Shown: piece after piece, positions 7,238-15,887 of the stretch
Position numbering within the stretch: the stretch's first letter is position 1
Layout of the letters: each line of letters starts with the position of its first letter
Assembly: GCA_964625865.1 (NCBI GenBank)
Contig: CAZVEV010000046.1
Coordinates: 1 to 28,747 of the forward strand
Direction of reading: 5' to 3'
DNA length: 28,747 bases
Origin: CAZVEV01 sp964625865
Lineage (GTDB): Bacteria > Planctomycetota > Phycisphaerae > SM23-33
Notes under the pieces: model-generated
The model's database searches: none
The model's input: the letters and a program-made list of their open reading frames with translations, nothing else
Told to the model about the DNA's origin: nothing
Position numbers and translations under genes: made by a program

Positions 7238-8779
7238 TCACGGCTTGGTGGGGCGGGCGGCTTTCCAGTTGGCGTTCATTTGGGCGATCAGGGTGTTGAG
7301 CAGGTCTTTGTTCTTTGGGTCGAGGGCGAGGTTGGTGTTGCCGGCGGGGTCGGTGGCGTAGTCGTAGAGTTCGTAGCGGTGCGTGCCGGGCAGTTGGGCC
7401 CGGCTTCCTTTGGGAACGGGCGTGTCGTATCGGGTCAGGCGATATCGGTCGGTTCGCATGGACTGCGAGCCGATCCAGATGTTGAAGGCCGCCTTCTTCC
7501 AGCGCCGCGAGGGGTTCTTCAACAGGGGCACCATGCTGACGCCCTCGACGTGCTGGGGGATCGGCAGGCCGGCCAGTTCGCACACGGTCGGGTAGATGTC
7601 CACCAGTTCAGTCAGCGCATCGGTCTTGTCGCCTTTGGTGATGCCCGGGGCGGCGATCATGAACGGCACGCGGACGGCTTCCTCGTAGTTGCTGCACTTG
7701 GACCAGAGCTTGTGCTCACCCAGTTGCCACCCGTGATCGCCGCAGAGCACCACGACGGTATTGTCAGCCATCCCCAAATCGTCCAGCGTACGGAGTATTC
7801 GGCCGATCTGGGCGTCGATGAAGCTGACGCATGCCCAATAGCCGTGAATAAGCTCGCGCTGCTTCTTTTCGGGAAGAACGGGGAAGTCCTCGGCTGTATA
7901 GTCGGTGCGTTGTGCGGCGGCGGCGTTGACGACGCGGTCGCCGTAATGGCAGAGGTCTCCCCAACTGTTTCGGCCGATCGCGCCTTTGGGGAAATAGGGG
8001 TTCTCGGCGAGGTCAATCTCCTCGCGGCGATACAGGTCCCAGTACTTTTTGGGTGCGACCCAGGGCAGGTGCGGTCGGTAGAAGCCGGCGGCGAGAAACA
8101 GCGGCTTTCCCGACGTGCGGTGTTTCTTCAACTCTGCAATCGCCTTGTCGGCGGTCACGGCGTCGGGATACGCACTGTCCGGGGCGTCGACGCATTCGGT
8201 CAGCGGCGACTTGGCGTTCTTGCCCTTTCCCCGGAAGCGCTTGACCGCTTCACGATTCTTGGGCAACTGGTAGCCGGAACACCAGCCGTCGCACACATAC
8301 TTGCGCTCCCAAAACGTATGCGTATACCGTTTCGTCCATGATTCCGGATCGTCGTTGTTGAAATGATAGACCTTCCCAATCGAGACGGTGTCATATCCGT
8401 TGGCCTTGAAGTGACCCGGCAGCGAGGGCTTGCCCTTGGGCAAGAGGCGTCGCAGTGTGCCCTGTCCCCTGTTTCGGGGATACATCCCGCTGAGGGTACT
8501 CACGCGCGACGGCATGCAGATGGGGACCTGGCAGTACGCCTTGTTGCAGACCAGCGACCGGGCGGCCAGCTTGTCCAAGTTCGGGCTGATGATCTTGCTC
8601 TCACCGTAACACCTAAGTTCCGGCCGCAAGTCGTCCACATAAATCAACAGCACGTTCTTTTTAGGTGGCGCGGCGTTGTCCTTCGCACAGACACTCCCCA
8701 CGCTCACAGCGGCGATGCCCATACCGCACAGCCGAAGAAACCCCCTCCGCGTCGGACGGCCACCTGTCAACACGTTCAT
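7238..8779 (-). CDS. Type I sulfatase, iduronate-2-sulfatase-like
   Basis: A 513-residue exported sulfatase. A Tat-like signal (TRRGFLRLCG) occupies the N terminus. The active-site signature C88-M-P-S-R92 marks a type I sulfatase whose Cys must be oxidised to formylglycine; calcium ligands D49-D50 (YVDDLRPELRCYG) and the GDHGWQLGEHKLWSK motif are present. YVDDLRPEL, NLDKLA and the AYCQVPICMPSR context match the iduronate-2-sulfatase-like branch, common in Planctomycetota and used to remove sulfate from polysaccharides. The length is normal. It is the last gene of a minus-strand series after the GH18 and PQQ genes. No intact formylglycine-generating enzyme is in the window: the SUMF1-like domain at 1007-2632 lacks one of the two required cysteines. 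The exact substrate is not deducible. Confidence 0.92.
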   Translation of the reverse strand: MNVLTGGRPTRRGFLRLCGMGIAAVSVGSVCAKDNAAPPKKNVLLIYVDDLRPELRCYGESKIISPNLDKLAARSLVCNKAYCQVPICMPSRVSTLSGMYPRNRGQGTLRRLLPKGKPSLPGHFKANGYDTVSIGKVYHFNNDDPESWTKRYTHTFWERKYVCDGWCSGYQLPKNREAVKRFRGKGKNAKSPLTECVDAPDSAYPDAVTADKAIAELKKHRTSGKPLFLAAGFYRPHLPWVAPKKYWDLYRREEIDLAENPYFPKGAIGRNSWGDLCHYGDRVVNAAAAQRTDYTAEDFPVLPEKKQRELIHGYWACVSFIDAQIGRILRTLDDLGMADNTVVVLCGDHGWQLGEHKLWSKCSNYEEAVRVPFMIAAPGITKGDKTDALTELVDIYPTVCELAGLPIPQHVEGVSMVPLLKNPSRRWKKAAFNIWIGSQSMRTDRYRLTRYDTPVPKGSRAQLPGTHRYELYDYATDPAGNTNLALDPKNKDLLNTLIAQMNANWKAARPTKP

Positions 8780-8840
8780 GTTCCTGCTCCCATAACACTT
8801 CGTCGATATGCAACAGTTGCCCGCGCCAGGGCCGTGGGCC

Positions 8841-9015
8841 CGCCAGAAGGTAGCCCCGCCCGGCAGGGCGGGGGTCCGAAGACGTAACGCAACGAGAAGC
8901 CCCGTAGGGGCGACAGAGGGCTTGGCGCCGCAACCCTCTTTCGCCCCTGCGGGGCTCTGGTGCGAGCAGGAGGCTCTGTGTTCCCCGCCCTGACGGACGG
9001 GGCTACCTTCTGGCG
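8841..9015. repeat. Nested inverted-pair element B
   Basis: The gap upstream of the sulfatase holds a nested palindrome. Outer arms 8841-8873 and 8983-9015 match at 31 of 33 positions. Inner arms 8898-8920 and 8934-8956 match at 21 of 23 and enclose a 13-base loop containing GGCGCC. Each outer arm folds alone (CCCCGCCC with GGGCGGGG), and the inner arm contains GCCCC/GGGGC. The core 8906-8948 is nearly the same as 20847-20890, so B and D are members of one dispersed family. The unit lies downstream of the PQQ gene ending at 9103 and could act as its transcription end. Confidence 0.9.
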
Positions 9016-9102
9016 CCCCTGGCGGGGCTCCTGGCCGCCAAGAGCATTGGACGTCAGTGAAGTGTTACCTGCTCGCATATGATCCACAAGTCCCGCCGAT
9101 CG

Positions 9103-10365
9103 TCATTTTCCGGCGCAGTAGAGGTATTTGTCGCCGCGGATGAGGATTCTGTTGTTGATGCAGACGGGGGTGGCGACGATGCGGTCGCCGAAGCTTGGGC
9201 GGGACAGGACCTTCAGGCCGGAGGGGGTGATGCGGCCGACGTAGCCGTCGCCGGTCTCGCGGACCATGACCATCAGGTCGCCTGCGACGGTGGGCGAGGA
9301 GTAGAACTTGCCCCTGCCGCCGGGCAGGTTCGTCTGCCAGATCTCCCGCCCGGTCTTGATGTCCAGGCAGGTGACTTTGCCCTTGTCGGCGAGGTGGTAG
9401 ACCTTGCCAGCCGCCGCGGCGGGGGTCGGCACGTCCGAGCCGAGGCCCTTCTTCAGCCACAGGTGCGCCCCGCGCGTGATGTCGCCGCGCCCGCCGATCC
9501 TGACGCCGGCCAGGAAGCCCCCGCGCCCGTAGGGCACGACGGCGACGCCGTCGGAGATCACCGCAGAGGCGATCACGCGCCACATCGCCTTGTTGGACGG
9601 GTTGAACCCGCCGCAGGTCCATATCACGCGCCCGGTGGCCGCGTCGTGGGCGGTCAGGCGGTCGGCGCCCCAGATGACGACGGTCGTCTTGCCGCCTTCT
9701 TCCACGACGATCGGCGTGGTGTAGGCGTTGTCGTTCTCCTTGGGCACTCTGTACGTCCGGTTGACCTTCCACGCGGTCTTGCCGGTAGCCATGTCCAGCG
9801 CGACGACGTACGACGGGCCGGTGTGCATGACGGCGATGACGGCCTTCCCGTCGGCCAGCACGGGCGAGGTGCCCAGGTCCCACCACAGCGTGTCCTTGCC
9901 GTACTCCTGCTGGAGGTTCCGCTGCCAGAGGATCTTGCCCGCAAAGTCCAGCCCGGCGACCGTGCCGCTCTTGAAGTACGCCACGATCCGCTTGCCGTCA
10001 GTGATCACCGACGGATTGGACCCGCTGCCGTTCTTGTGCTTGCCCGGTCTCTGGCGGCCGAGCACGGTCATCCACTTCTTCTTGCCCGTCCAGTCGAAGC
10101 ACAGCACGCCGTCGCGCCCGGTCTTGCCGGTCCCCACGCCGCTGGTGATGATGATGTTGTCGCCCCAGACGACCGGCGTCGACGAGCCCTTGCCCGGCAG
10201 GCGCGCCTTCCACAGCAGGCCGCTGTCGGCAGAGAAGTTCGTGGGGTACTGGCCCGCCTCAGCCATCCCGTTGCCCGTCGGCCCGCGCCAACTGGGCCAG
10301 TCGCCCGCGGGACACCACGCCGCCAAGGCCGCGATGACAACACTCGTTACGATGATCTGTCTCAT
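9103..10365 (-). CDS. Secreted PQQ-like beta-propeller protein
   Basis: A 420-residue propeller with signal peptide (MRQIIVTSVVIAALAAWCPA) followed by GDWPSWRGPTGNG, the characteristic opening of this family. Blade motifs such as DAATGRVIW, DMATGKTAW and DIKTGREIW recur. The start at 10365 is preferred over an in-frame start seven codons upstream because AGGAG (10373-10377, minus strand) lies seven bases away. A promoter lies just upstream (10398-10426). The gene stands between the GH18 gene and the sulfatase on the same strand. It is distinct in sequence from the other two propellers in the window and most like the one at 13867 (both have GRGSS/GKGSS-type first blades). Biochemical role unknown. 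Confidence 0.88.
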   Translation of the reverse strand: MRQIIVTSVVIAALAAWCPAGDWPSWRGPTGNGMAEAGQYPTNFSADSGLLWKARLPGKGSSTPVVWGDNIIITSGVGTGKTGRDGVLCFDWTGKKKWMTVLGRQRPGKHKNGSGSNPSVITDGKRIVAYFKSGTVAGLDFAGKILWQRNLQQEYGKDTLWWDLGTSPVLADGKAVIAVMHTGPSYVVALDMATGKTAWKVNRTYRVPKENDNAYTTPIVVEEGGKTTVVIWGADRLTAHDAATGRVIWTCGGFNPSNKAMWRVIASAVISDGVAVVPYGRGGFLAGVRIGGRGDITRGAHLWLKKGLGSDVPTPAAAAGKVYHLADKGKVTCLDIKTGREIWQTNLPGGRGKFYSSPTVAGDLMVMVRETGDGYVGRITPSGLKVLSRPSFGDRIVATPVCINNRILIRGDKYLYCAGK

Positions 10366-10397
10366 GGGGCATCTCCTGTATAACAAGTAGAACCCGC

Positions 10398-10426
10398 ATG
10401 ATACGCTCTCCGGTCGCCCCGGACAA
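10398..10426 (-). promoter_or_regulatory. Sigma70-like promoter for the second PQQ gene
   Basis: On the minus strand TTGTCC (10421-10426), 17 bases, then TATCAT (10398-10403). Transcription from about 10391 would give a leader near 26 bases, so this gene does not depend on the GH18 gene's promoter. Confidence 0.5.
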
Positions 10427-10440
10427 GACGGGCGCGAGAG

Positions 10441-11676
10441 CTACTTGCGCGGCCGCAGGACGGAGTGGATGGCGGTCAGCAGGGCGCTGTCGGGGGTGTC
10501 GGCGCTGAGTTCCCAGAACATCATCCCGCCGAGGCGGAGGCTGTTGACGTAGCGGGCCTTGGCACGGAGGCTCTCGGGATCGTCGTAGGAGATCATGATC
10601 CCCCGCTTCGCGTCGAACAGCCAGGGGACCTTCGCCTCGGCATGCCAGTGCCGCTCAAACCCGCCCTTGCCGATATACCTGGCCGCCAGGTCCTTGTAGT
10701 CGAAGACGCCGGGCTCCCACGTGCCCTTCGGCGCCCGCGCGGCGTGGGGCTGGTAGAGCCCGTTGTTGACGTTCTTGACCCCCGCCCAGCCGCGGCCATA
10801 GAAGGCGGCACCCAGGACGATCTTGCTTGCCGGGACTCCCGCGGCGAGGTACGCCCGGACGGCGGAGTCGGCGTTGTAATGCTTGCGAACGGTCGGGTCG
10901 GCTGCCCGGTCGCCCGTCGAAGCGTGCAGGGCGGAGTTGAAGTTCGTCAGCGTGCTCCATGAGCCGTGGAAGTCGTAGCTCATCAGGTTGATCCAGTCGA
11001 GGTGTCGGGCGGCGGCGGCCAGCTCGATGTTGCGGAACTTGTCCGGCCCGGCGGGGGCGGCGATCGTCAGCAGGTAGTGTGTCCGATCGGCCTTGCCCCG
11101 GGCGTCGAGCTGCTTTCGCAGCTCGGCCAGCAGGAGCGTGTAGTTCGTCTTGTCCGCCGGGCGGACACGATTTCCCGCCTTGCCACCGCTGACGGGGTAT
11201 TCCCAGTCGATGTCCACGCCGTCAAAACCGTATTTGACCATGAACTCGACGCAGGACTTCGCGAAGACGGTCCGCGCCGCCGGCGTCAGGGCCACGTCGG
11301 AAAACGGGCCCGACAGCGTCCAGCCGCCGACGGAGATGAGCGTCTTGAGGTGCGGGTGTTTGGCCTTGAGCTTCCGCAACTGGTTGAAGCTGCCCCGCCC
11401 GACGCCGGGCTTCCACGTGTCGCCGGGATAGGCCTTGTCGACGGCGGCGTAACGGTCGAACAGGGCGCATCGCCCGTTGGCGATCTTGGCGAAAGCGTAG
11501 TTCAGGTGCGTCAGCCTGGCGGCGGGAATGTTGGCGACGTGATACTTGCGGGCATAGACGCCCCACTCGACAAAGTACCCGACGATCCGCCTGGCCGGTG
11601 GACCTTTCTCCGCCGCGGGGGCGAGCGAGGCGAGGCAGATGACCGTTGCGAGGACAAGTGGCGGTCGGCGTGTCAT
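10441..11676 (-). CDS. GH18 chitinase-like glycoside hydrolase
   Basis: A 411-residue secreted enzyme. The signal peptide ends near residue 22 (SLAPAA). The mature protein begins RRIVGYFVEWGVYARKYHV, the usual first strand of GH18 chitinases, followed by LISVGGWTLSGPF and the catalytic DxxDxDxE motif at D152-GVD-I-D157-W-E159; E159 is the expected proton donor. MSYDFHG and the final MFWELSADTPD are also typical. Retaining chitinases of this type cut beta-1,4-GlcNAc chains. The start at 11676 is fixed by AGGAGA (11682-11687) five bases upstream. A longer open frame continues upstream to 13602 but that part is antisense to the beta-helix gene and not part of this protein. Function is well supported; substrate could also be a related GlcNAc polymer. 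Confidence 0.93.
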   Translation of the reverse strand: MTRRPPLVLATVICLASLAPAAEKGPPARRIVGYFVEWGVYARKYHVANIPAARLTHLNYAFAKIANGRCALFDRYAAVDKAYPGDTWKPGVGRGSFNQLRKLKAKHPHLKTLISVGGWTLSGPFSDVALTPAARTVFAKSCVEFMVKYGFDGVDIDWEYPVSGGKAGNRVRPADKTNYTLLLAELRKQLDARGKADRTHYLLTIAAPAGPDKFRNIELAAAARHLDWINLMSYDFHGSWSTLTNFNSALHASTGDRAADPTVRKHYNADSAVRAYLAAGVPASKIVLGAAFYGRGWAGVKNVNNGLYQPHAARAPKGTWEPGVFDYKDLAARYIGKGGFERHWHAEAKVPWLFDAKRGIMISYDDPESLRAKARYVNSLRLGGMMFWELSADTPDSALLTAIHSVLRPRK

Positions 11677-11705
11677 GGCAGTCTCCTGATGAATCGACTG
11701 GGGGC

Positions 11706-11734
11706 AGGATAGGGGATGGCGAGTTTTCCCGCAA
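11706..11734 (-). promoter_or_regulatory. Sigma70-like promoter for the GH18 gene
   Basis: Reading the minus strand: TTGCGG (11729-11734), a 17-base spacer, TATCCT (11706-11711). The transcript would begin near 11699, about 23 bases before the ATG. A seven-pair dyad, GGCCCGC/GCGGGCC (11738-11744 with 11754-11760), lies immediately upstream. Confidence 0.5.
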
Positions 11735-11928
11735 CGGGGCCCGCTGCGCTGCGGCGGGCCGCGGGAGGCGGCCAAGCTCCGTAGCCGCCCCGTAGCCGCA
11801 TGCCGCGCTCCTACCCACCCCGTACCCCTTCGGCCGGGAGATCGTCGCTCAGGCCGCGGCCTCGTGCGTGCCAGAGGGTCCGGCTGAGCACGCGGGCAAC
11901 TTGTCCGCCGGCGGCGGGTTAAACGGGG

Positions 11929-13467
11929 ATGGCTTTGCGGACGTTCCGAATACTGGCGGCGGGATGGGCGGTATGCCTGTGCGCCTCGTTGGTGGCCGCC
12001 GGGGGGCCGGAGGCGCGGGGCAACCGCATTCCGGACTTCTCGTATTGCGGATACGGCGGGGGCGGGGTGGCCATTCCCGACGCGCCCGTCCGCGTGACGC
12101 TGAAGCCGACCGACGGGGCAGACGACGACGGGGCACGGATACAGGCGGCGATCGACACCGTCTCTGCGCTGCCCCTGGTCAAGGGCTTTCGCGGCGCGGT
12201 GCTGCTGAAGCGGGGCGTGTATCGGATAGCCGGGTCTCTGCGGCTGGGCGCCGCGGGGATCGTGCTTCGCGGCGAGGGTCAGACCACCGGCGGGACGGTG
12301 ATCGTCGCGACCGGCACGAAGAAGCGCACGCTGATCGACGTTGGCGGCGGGCGCGGGCCCGGGACGGTCCGCGGGACGGAGCAACTGAAGATAGCCGACC
12401 CCTACGTGCCGGTCGGCGAGCGGACGTTTCGGCTGGCGTCGACGCGCGGCCTGGTGGCTAGCGACGCGATTGCGGTGGTCCGCGCAGCCAACGACGCGTG
12501 GATCCGCACGCTGGGCATGGACAGGCTGTCCAAGGGCGGATCGGACCCGGTGCGCAATTGGACGCCGCGGGAGTATACGGTACGGTACGACCGGACGGTG
12601 GAGGCCGTCAGGGGCACGTCGATCAGGATTGACGCGCCGATCGTCTGTGCCGTCGAGGCCGCGTGGGGCGGCGGATATGTCGTGAAGCTGGGCCCCGACG
12701 GGCGGATTCGCAACGTCGGCGTCGAGCGGCTTCGGCTGGTCAGCGCGTACCGCAAGGGGGCCGAAGACAGCGACGAGGCCCACGCGTGGCACGGCGTGGC
12801 GATCGGGGCGGTCGTCGACGGATGGGTGCGGAACGTCACGGCGGCGCACTTCGGCTACTCCACGGTCAGCGTGGGCCATTCGGCCAGCCGCATCACCGTG
12901 CAGGACTCGGCCTGCCTCGATCCGGTCTCGAGAATCACGGGCAAGCGGCGGTATTCGTTCAACGTCTCGGGCCAACGGGTGCTCGTCCAGCGGTGTTACA
13001 CTCGCGGGGGCCGCCACGACTACGTCACACACGCCCGGGCACCGGGGCCCAACGTCTTCCTGGACTGCGTCGCCGACACGACGCACAGCGATTCGGGCCC
13101 GCACCACCGCTGGGCGACCGGGACGCTGTACGACAACATCCGCTGCGGCGAGTTGAACGTTCGCAATCGCGGGCGCAGCGGCACGGGGCACGGCTGGGCG
13201 GGGGCCAACCAGGTCTTCTGGAACTGTCGGACGTCGAAGATCATCTGTGACCGCCCGCCGACGGCGAGCAACTGGGCGGTCGGCTGCACGGGCCAGGTGC
13301 GCGGCTCGGGCGTGATCGAATCCCCCGGTCGCCCCGTTCAGCCGCGGAGCCTCTACCTGCACCAGCTCGCGGCCCGCCTCGGCGCCGGTGCGGTCGCCGT
13401 CGTCACCATTCCCGCTCAGCGCCGCGGTCCGATCGACGATGCGATCCGCGCCGCGCTGAGTAAATGA
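11929..13467 (+). CDS. Secreted right-handed beta-helix (pectate lyase-like) protein
   Basis: A 512-residue protein with a signal peptide (cleavage near residue 24, SLVAAGG). The mature N terminus NRIPDFSYCGYGGGG and the phrase TDGADDDGARIQAAID are characteristic of the pectate-lyase-3/GH28-like beta-helix superfamily; the body alternates short strands and turns (GIVLRGEGQTTGG, VRNVTAAHFGYSTV, HSDSGPHHRWATGTLYDNI) as expected of parallel beta-helix coils. Enzymes of this superfamily cleave or modify uronic-acid-rich polysaccharides, but no catalytic set can be assigned. The ribosome binding site is weak (ACGGGG). The gene is divergent from the GH18 gene, sharing a 252-base intergenic region. 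Likely a polysaccharide-active protein; exact activity unknown. Confidence 0.8.
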   Translation: MALRTFRILAAGWAVCLCASLVAAGGPEARGNRIPDFSYCGYGGGGVAIPDAPVRVTLKPTDGADDDGARIQAAIDTVSALPLVKGFRGAVLLKRGVYRIAGSLRLGAAGIVLRGEGQTTGGTVIVATGTKKRTLIDVGGGRGPGTVRGTEQLKIADPYVPVGERTFRLASTRGLVASDAIAVVRAANDAWIRTLGMDRLSKGGSDPVRNWTPREYTVRYDRTVEAVRGTSIRIDAPIVCAVEAAWGGGYVVKLGPDGRIRNVGVERLRLVSAYRKGAEDSDEAHAWHGVAIGAVVDGWVRNVTAAHFGYSTVSVGHSASRITVQDSACLDPVSRITGKRRYSFNVSGQRVLVQRCYTRGGRHDYVTHARAPGPNVFLDCVADTTHSDSGPHHRWATGTLYDNIRCGELNVRNRGRSGTGHGWAGANQVFWNCRTSKIICDRPPTASNWAVGCTGQVRGSGVIESPGRPVQPRSLYLHQLAARLGAGAVAVVTIPAQRRGPIDDAIRAALSK

Positions 13468-13494
13468 CGACTCGCCCGGGTGCCATGACTTGCG

Positions 13495-13719
13495 GGCCCC
13501 GAAGGGGTCGTCAGCACTTGGCCGGGGGTCGACCGAAGGGAGGCCCCCGGATACATGCCCACACACATTACAGAGCCCCAGCGGGGTGATAGACGCAGGC
13601 ACCGAAGCTATCGGGAAACGACGCTATCACCCCGTTGGGGCTCAGGCTGTTCCAGAACGTCAACCGGGGGCCTCCCTCTGGTCGACCCCCGGCCAAGTGC
13701 TGGCGACCCCTTCGGGGCC
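13495..13719. repeat. Nested inverted-pair element C
   Basis: The longest palindrome of the window. Outer arms 13495-13550 and 13664-13719 match at 53 of 56 positions; inner arms 13573-13592 and 13624-13643 match at 19 of 20, leaving a 31-base centre. Each outer arm has its own hairpins: CCCCGAAGGGG and CCGGGGG with CCCCCGG. The inner arm contains GCCCCAGCGGGG, similar in style to the cores of B and D but not the same. It stands between the beta-helix gene and the third PQQ gene. There is no open frame of substance in it. Confidence 0.92.
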
Positions 13720-13866
13720 TGACGACAGGACGTACGTCGCACCTGGCGGGAGATTCGTGCAATAACGTCAGGCGCAGACGCGTTGTACGATGTGGTCGAG
13801 CGTCCCGGCGCACGGGGCGCTTGCTTGTATGCACCCCTGCACACCGTAGGGAAAGGGTCTGAGACG

Positions 13867-15186
13867 ATGAGAGCATGTGTGGTGTCGTGCGTGGTGTGCG
13901 TTGTAACGGTCGCGGTGGCCTGCCCGGCGGCCGCTGGCGACTGGCCTCGGTTCCTCGGTCCGGGCGGCAAGGCGACCAGCGCGGACACGAACGTGCCGAC
14001 AACGTGGAGCGAGTCTGAGAACCTCAAGTGGAAGCTGGCCCTGCCGGGGAGGGGCAGTTCCAGCCCGATCGTGGTGGGCGATCGCGTGTTCGTCACGTGC
14101 TACAGCGGTTACGGCATGGACGCGAGGAACCCGGGCAACAAGCGTGACCTGACGCGTCACCTGGTCTGCGTCGACCGGAGCACGGGCAAGATTGCCTGGT
14201 CGCAGGCCGTGCCCGCCGCGCCGGGCGAGAGCGAGTACCGCGGCTTTATCCGCGAGCACGGGTATGCCAGCAGCACGCCGGTGACTGACGGCAAGAGCGT
14301 GTTCGTGCTGTTCGGCAAGACGGGCGTGCTGGCGTTCAGCGTGACCGGCAAGAAGCTGTGGCAGGCCAAGGTGGGCACGCAGTCGAACAGGAAGGGTTGG
14401 GGTTCGGCGGCCAGTCCGATCCTGTACAAGAACACCGTCATCGTCAGCGCCGCCGAAGAGGGGCGGGCGATTATCGCTTTCGACAAGACCACCGGCAAGC
14501 AGGTGTGGAAGGCGGCGGCGGATCGCCTCGAACTGGCGTTCGGCACGCCGGCGCTGGTGGCCGTCGGCGGCAAGACGGAACTGGTCATCGGCGTTCCGAA
14601 CGAGGTCTGGGGCCTGAGTCCCGAGACGGGCAAGCTCCAGTGGTATGCCGAGACGGACATCCCGGGCAACGTCTCGCCGAGCATCGCCTCGGCCGGCGGG
14701 ATCGTGTACGTCACGGGGGGCTATCCGCGGTCGAGCAGCGCCGCGATCCGCGCGGGGCGAACGGGCAGCAGCAAGGACGTGACGAAGACGAACATCGTCT
14801 GGACCACGAGCGCGGCCTCGTACGTCGCCACGCCGCTTGTCCACAGGGGCCACCTGTATTGGCTGGACGATCGCGGCACGGCGTGGTGCCTGGAGGCTGC
14901 AACGGGCAAGCAGGTGTACCGCGAGCGCCTTGCGGATGCGGTTCGCGGCAGCGGCAGCGGGCGGATCTGCTACGCCTCGCCCGTGCTGGCCGGCGACAAG
15001 TTGTACGTCGTCAGCCGCGCCGGCGGGACGTACGTCTTCGACGCGGCGCCGAAGTTCAAACAACTCGCCCGCAACCGCTTTGCTTCCGATTCCAGCGACT
15101 TCAACGCGACGCCGGCGATCAGCGACGGGCAGGTGCTGCTCCGCTCGAACCGCTTCCTCTACTGCGTCGCGGCAGCAGCGAAATAA
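13867..15186 (+). CDS. Secreted PQQ-like beta-propeller protein
   Basis: A 439-residue propeller. Signal peptide MRACVVSCVVCVVTVAVACP is followed by AAAGDWPRFLGPGG. Repeated blade motifs are visible (DRSTGKIAW, DKTTGKQVW, SPETGKLQW, EAATGKQVY). The start at 13867 is taken because it places the signal peptide at the front; the frame is open to 13783, but the added 28 residues are not signal-like. The ribosome binding site is weak. It precedes the EF-hand protein gene by 59 bases and could be cotranscribed with it. As with the other two propellers, no catalytic residues identify an enzyme, so scaffold or cofactor-binding roles both remain open. Confidence 0.87.
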   Translation: MRACVVSCVVCVVTVAVACPAAAGDWPRFLGPGGKATSADTNVPTTWSESENLKWKLALPGRGSSSPIVVGDRVFVTCYSGYGMDARNPGNKRDLTRHLVCVDRSTGKIAWSQAVPAAPGESEYRGFIREHGYASSTPVTDGKSVFVLFGKTGVLAFSVTGKKLWQAKVGTQSNRKGWGSAASPILYKNTVIVSAAEEGRAIIAFDKTTGKQVWKAAADRLELAFGTPALVAVGGKTELVIGVPNEVWGLSPETGKLQWYAETDIPGNVSPSIASAGGIVYVTGGYPRSSSAAIRAGRTGSSKDVTKTNIVWTTSAASYVATPLVHRGHLYWLDDRGTAWCLEAATGKQVYRERLADAVRGSGSGRICYASPVLAGDKLYVVSRAGGTYVFDAAPKFKQLARNRFASDSSDFNATPAISDGQVLLRSNRFLYCVAAAAK

Positions 15187-15245
15187 TAGACTACGATTTA
15201 CCGTGTGGAATGTTCCGTAGTGTCCTAAGTGACAGGAGAACCGAG

Positions 15246-15833
15246 ATGACGAAGAAGTATGTGATGGTCCTGCTGGTGGGCGTGATCGCCCTTGGGATGG
15301 TGGCGCATGTTGTGATCGCCGCCGAAGAAGGCGAAGGCGGTCCGCGTCGCGGGCGCGGTCGAGGCCCGGGCGCCGGGCGTGGCCGAGGCGAAGGCGGCGA
15401 GCGGCCTGAAGGCCGTCCGGAAGGCAAGCCCGGCGGCGAAGGCCGTCGCAAAGGCGGCGAAGGCGGTGAAGGCGGCGAGGCGAGGCGCCGGCCCCCGATG
15501 CACATGATGCCGCCCCTGATGCGTGCGTTGGACGCCAACAAGGACGGCAAGCTGGACAAGAAAGAGATCGCCAACGCCTCGAAGGTGCTGGCCAAGCTCG
15601 CTGGCGAAGACGGCGTGCTCACGCGTGAAGAACTGCGTCCCAAGCGTCCCGGCGGCAAGGACGGCGATCGCCCCGAAGGCGGACGCGGACGCGGGCCCGG
15701 CAGGGGCCGCGGACCCGGCGGCGAGGGCGGACGCGGGCGTGGACCGGGCGGTGAAGGCGGCAAAGGCCGTGGACCGGGCGAGGGCGGCGACAGAGGGCGC
15801 GGACCCCGCCAAGGCGGCGACAGGCCCGAATAG
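15246..15833 (+). CDS. Secreted EF-hand protein with RG/GE-rich low-complexity arms
   Basis: A 195-residue protein. Residues 1-26 are a signal peptide. Residues 28-84 and 136-195 are low-complexity Gly/Arg/Glu/Pro tracts (GRGRGPG, GGEGGRGRGPGG), framing a compact segment (85-132) with a canonical EF-hand loop at D96-E107 (DANKDGKLDKKE) and a weaker second half (GEDGVLTREEL). One calcium ion is expected at the first loop. AGGAG seven bases upstream sets the start. Proteins with one or two EF-hands and disordered arms are common among secreted planctomycete proteins; they may sense or store calcium or bind anionic polymers. The arms are built from near-tandem repeats and might vary in length between strains. 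Precise role unknown. Confidence 0.85.
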   Translation: MTKKYVMVLLVGVIALGMVAHVVIAAEEGEGGPRRGRGRGPGAGRGRGEGGERPEGRPEGKPGGEGRRKGGEGGEGGEARRRPPMHMMPPLMRALDANKDGKLDKKEIANASKVLAKLAGEDGVLTREELRPKRPGGKDGDRPEGGRGRGPGRGRGPGGEGGRGRGPGGEGGKGRGPGEGGDRGRGPRQGGDRPE

Positions 15834-15859
15834 CCGTTCGTACCGAGAAGTGTTGATTA

Positions 15860-15887
15860 TTGACTGTCCGGGCGGCGCGTTTACGAT
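15860..15887 (+). promoter_or_regulatory. Candidate promoter for methyltransferase-permease pair
   Basis: TTGACT (15860-15865), 16 bases, TACGAT (15882-15887). The -10 box lies in the loop of the 15866-15904 hairpin, so the same bases may be promoter, operator or terminator. Confidence 0.4.

Noticed and set aside
7000..7299. 99-codon plus-strand frame
   Set aside because: No motif or ribosome site; it overlaps the 3' end of the sulfatase gene antisense.
11677..13602. Extension of the GH18 frame far upstream
   Set aside because: The extra 640 residues are antisense to the beta-helix gene; the GH18 signal peptide, ribosome site and promoter lie at 11676-11734.
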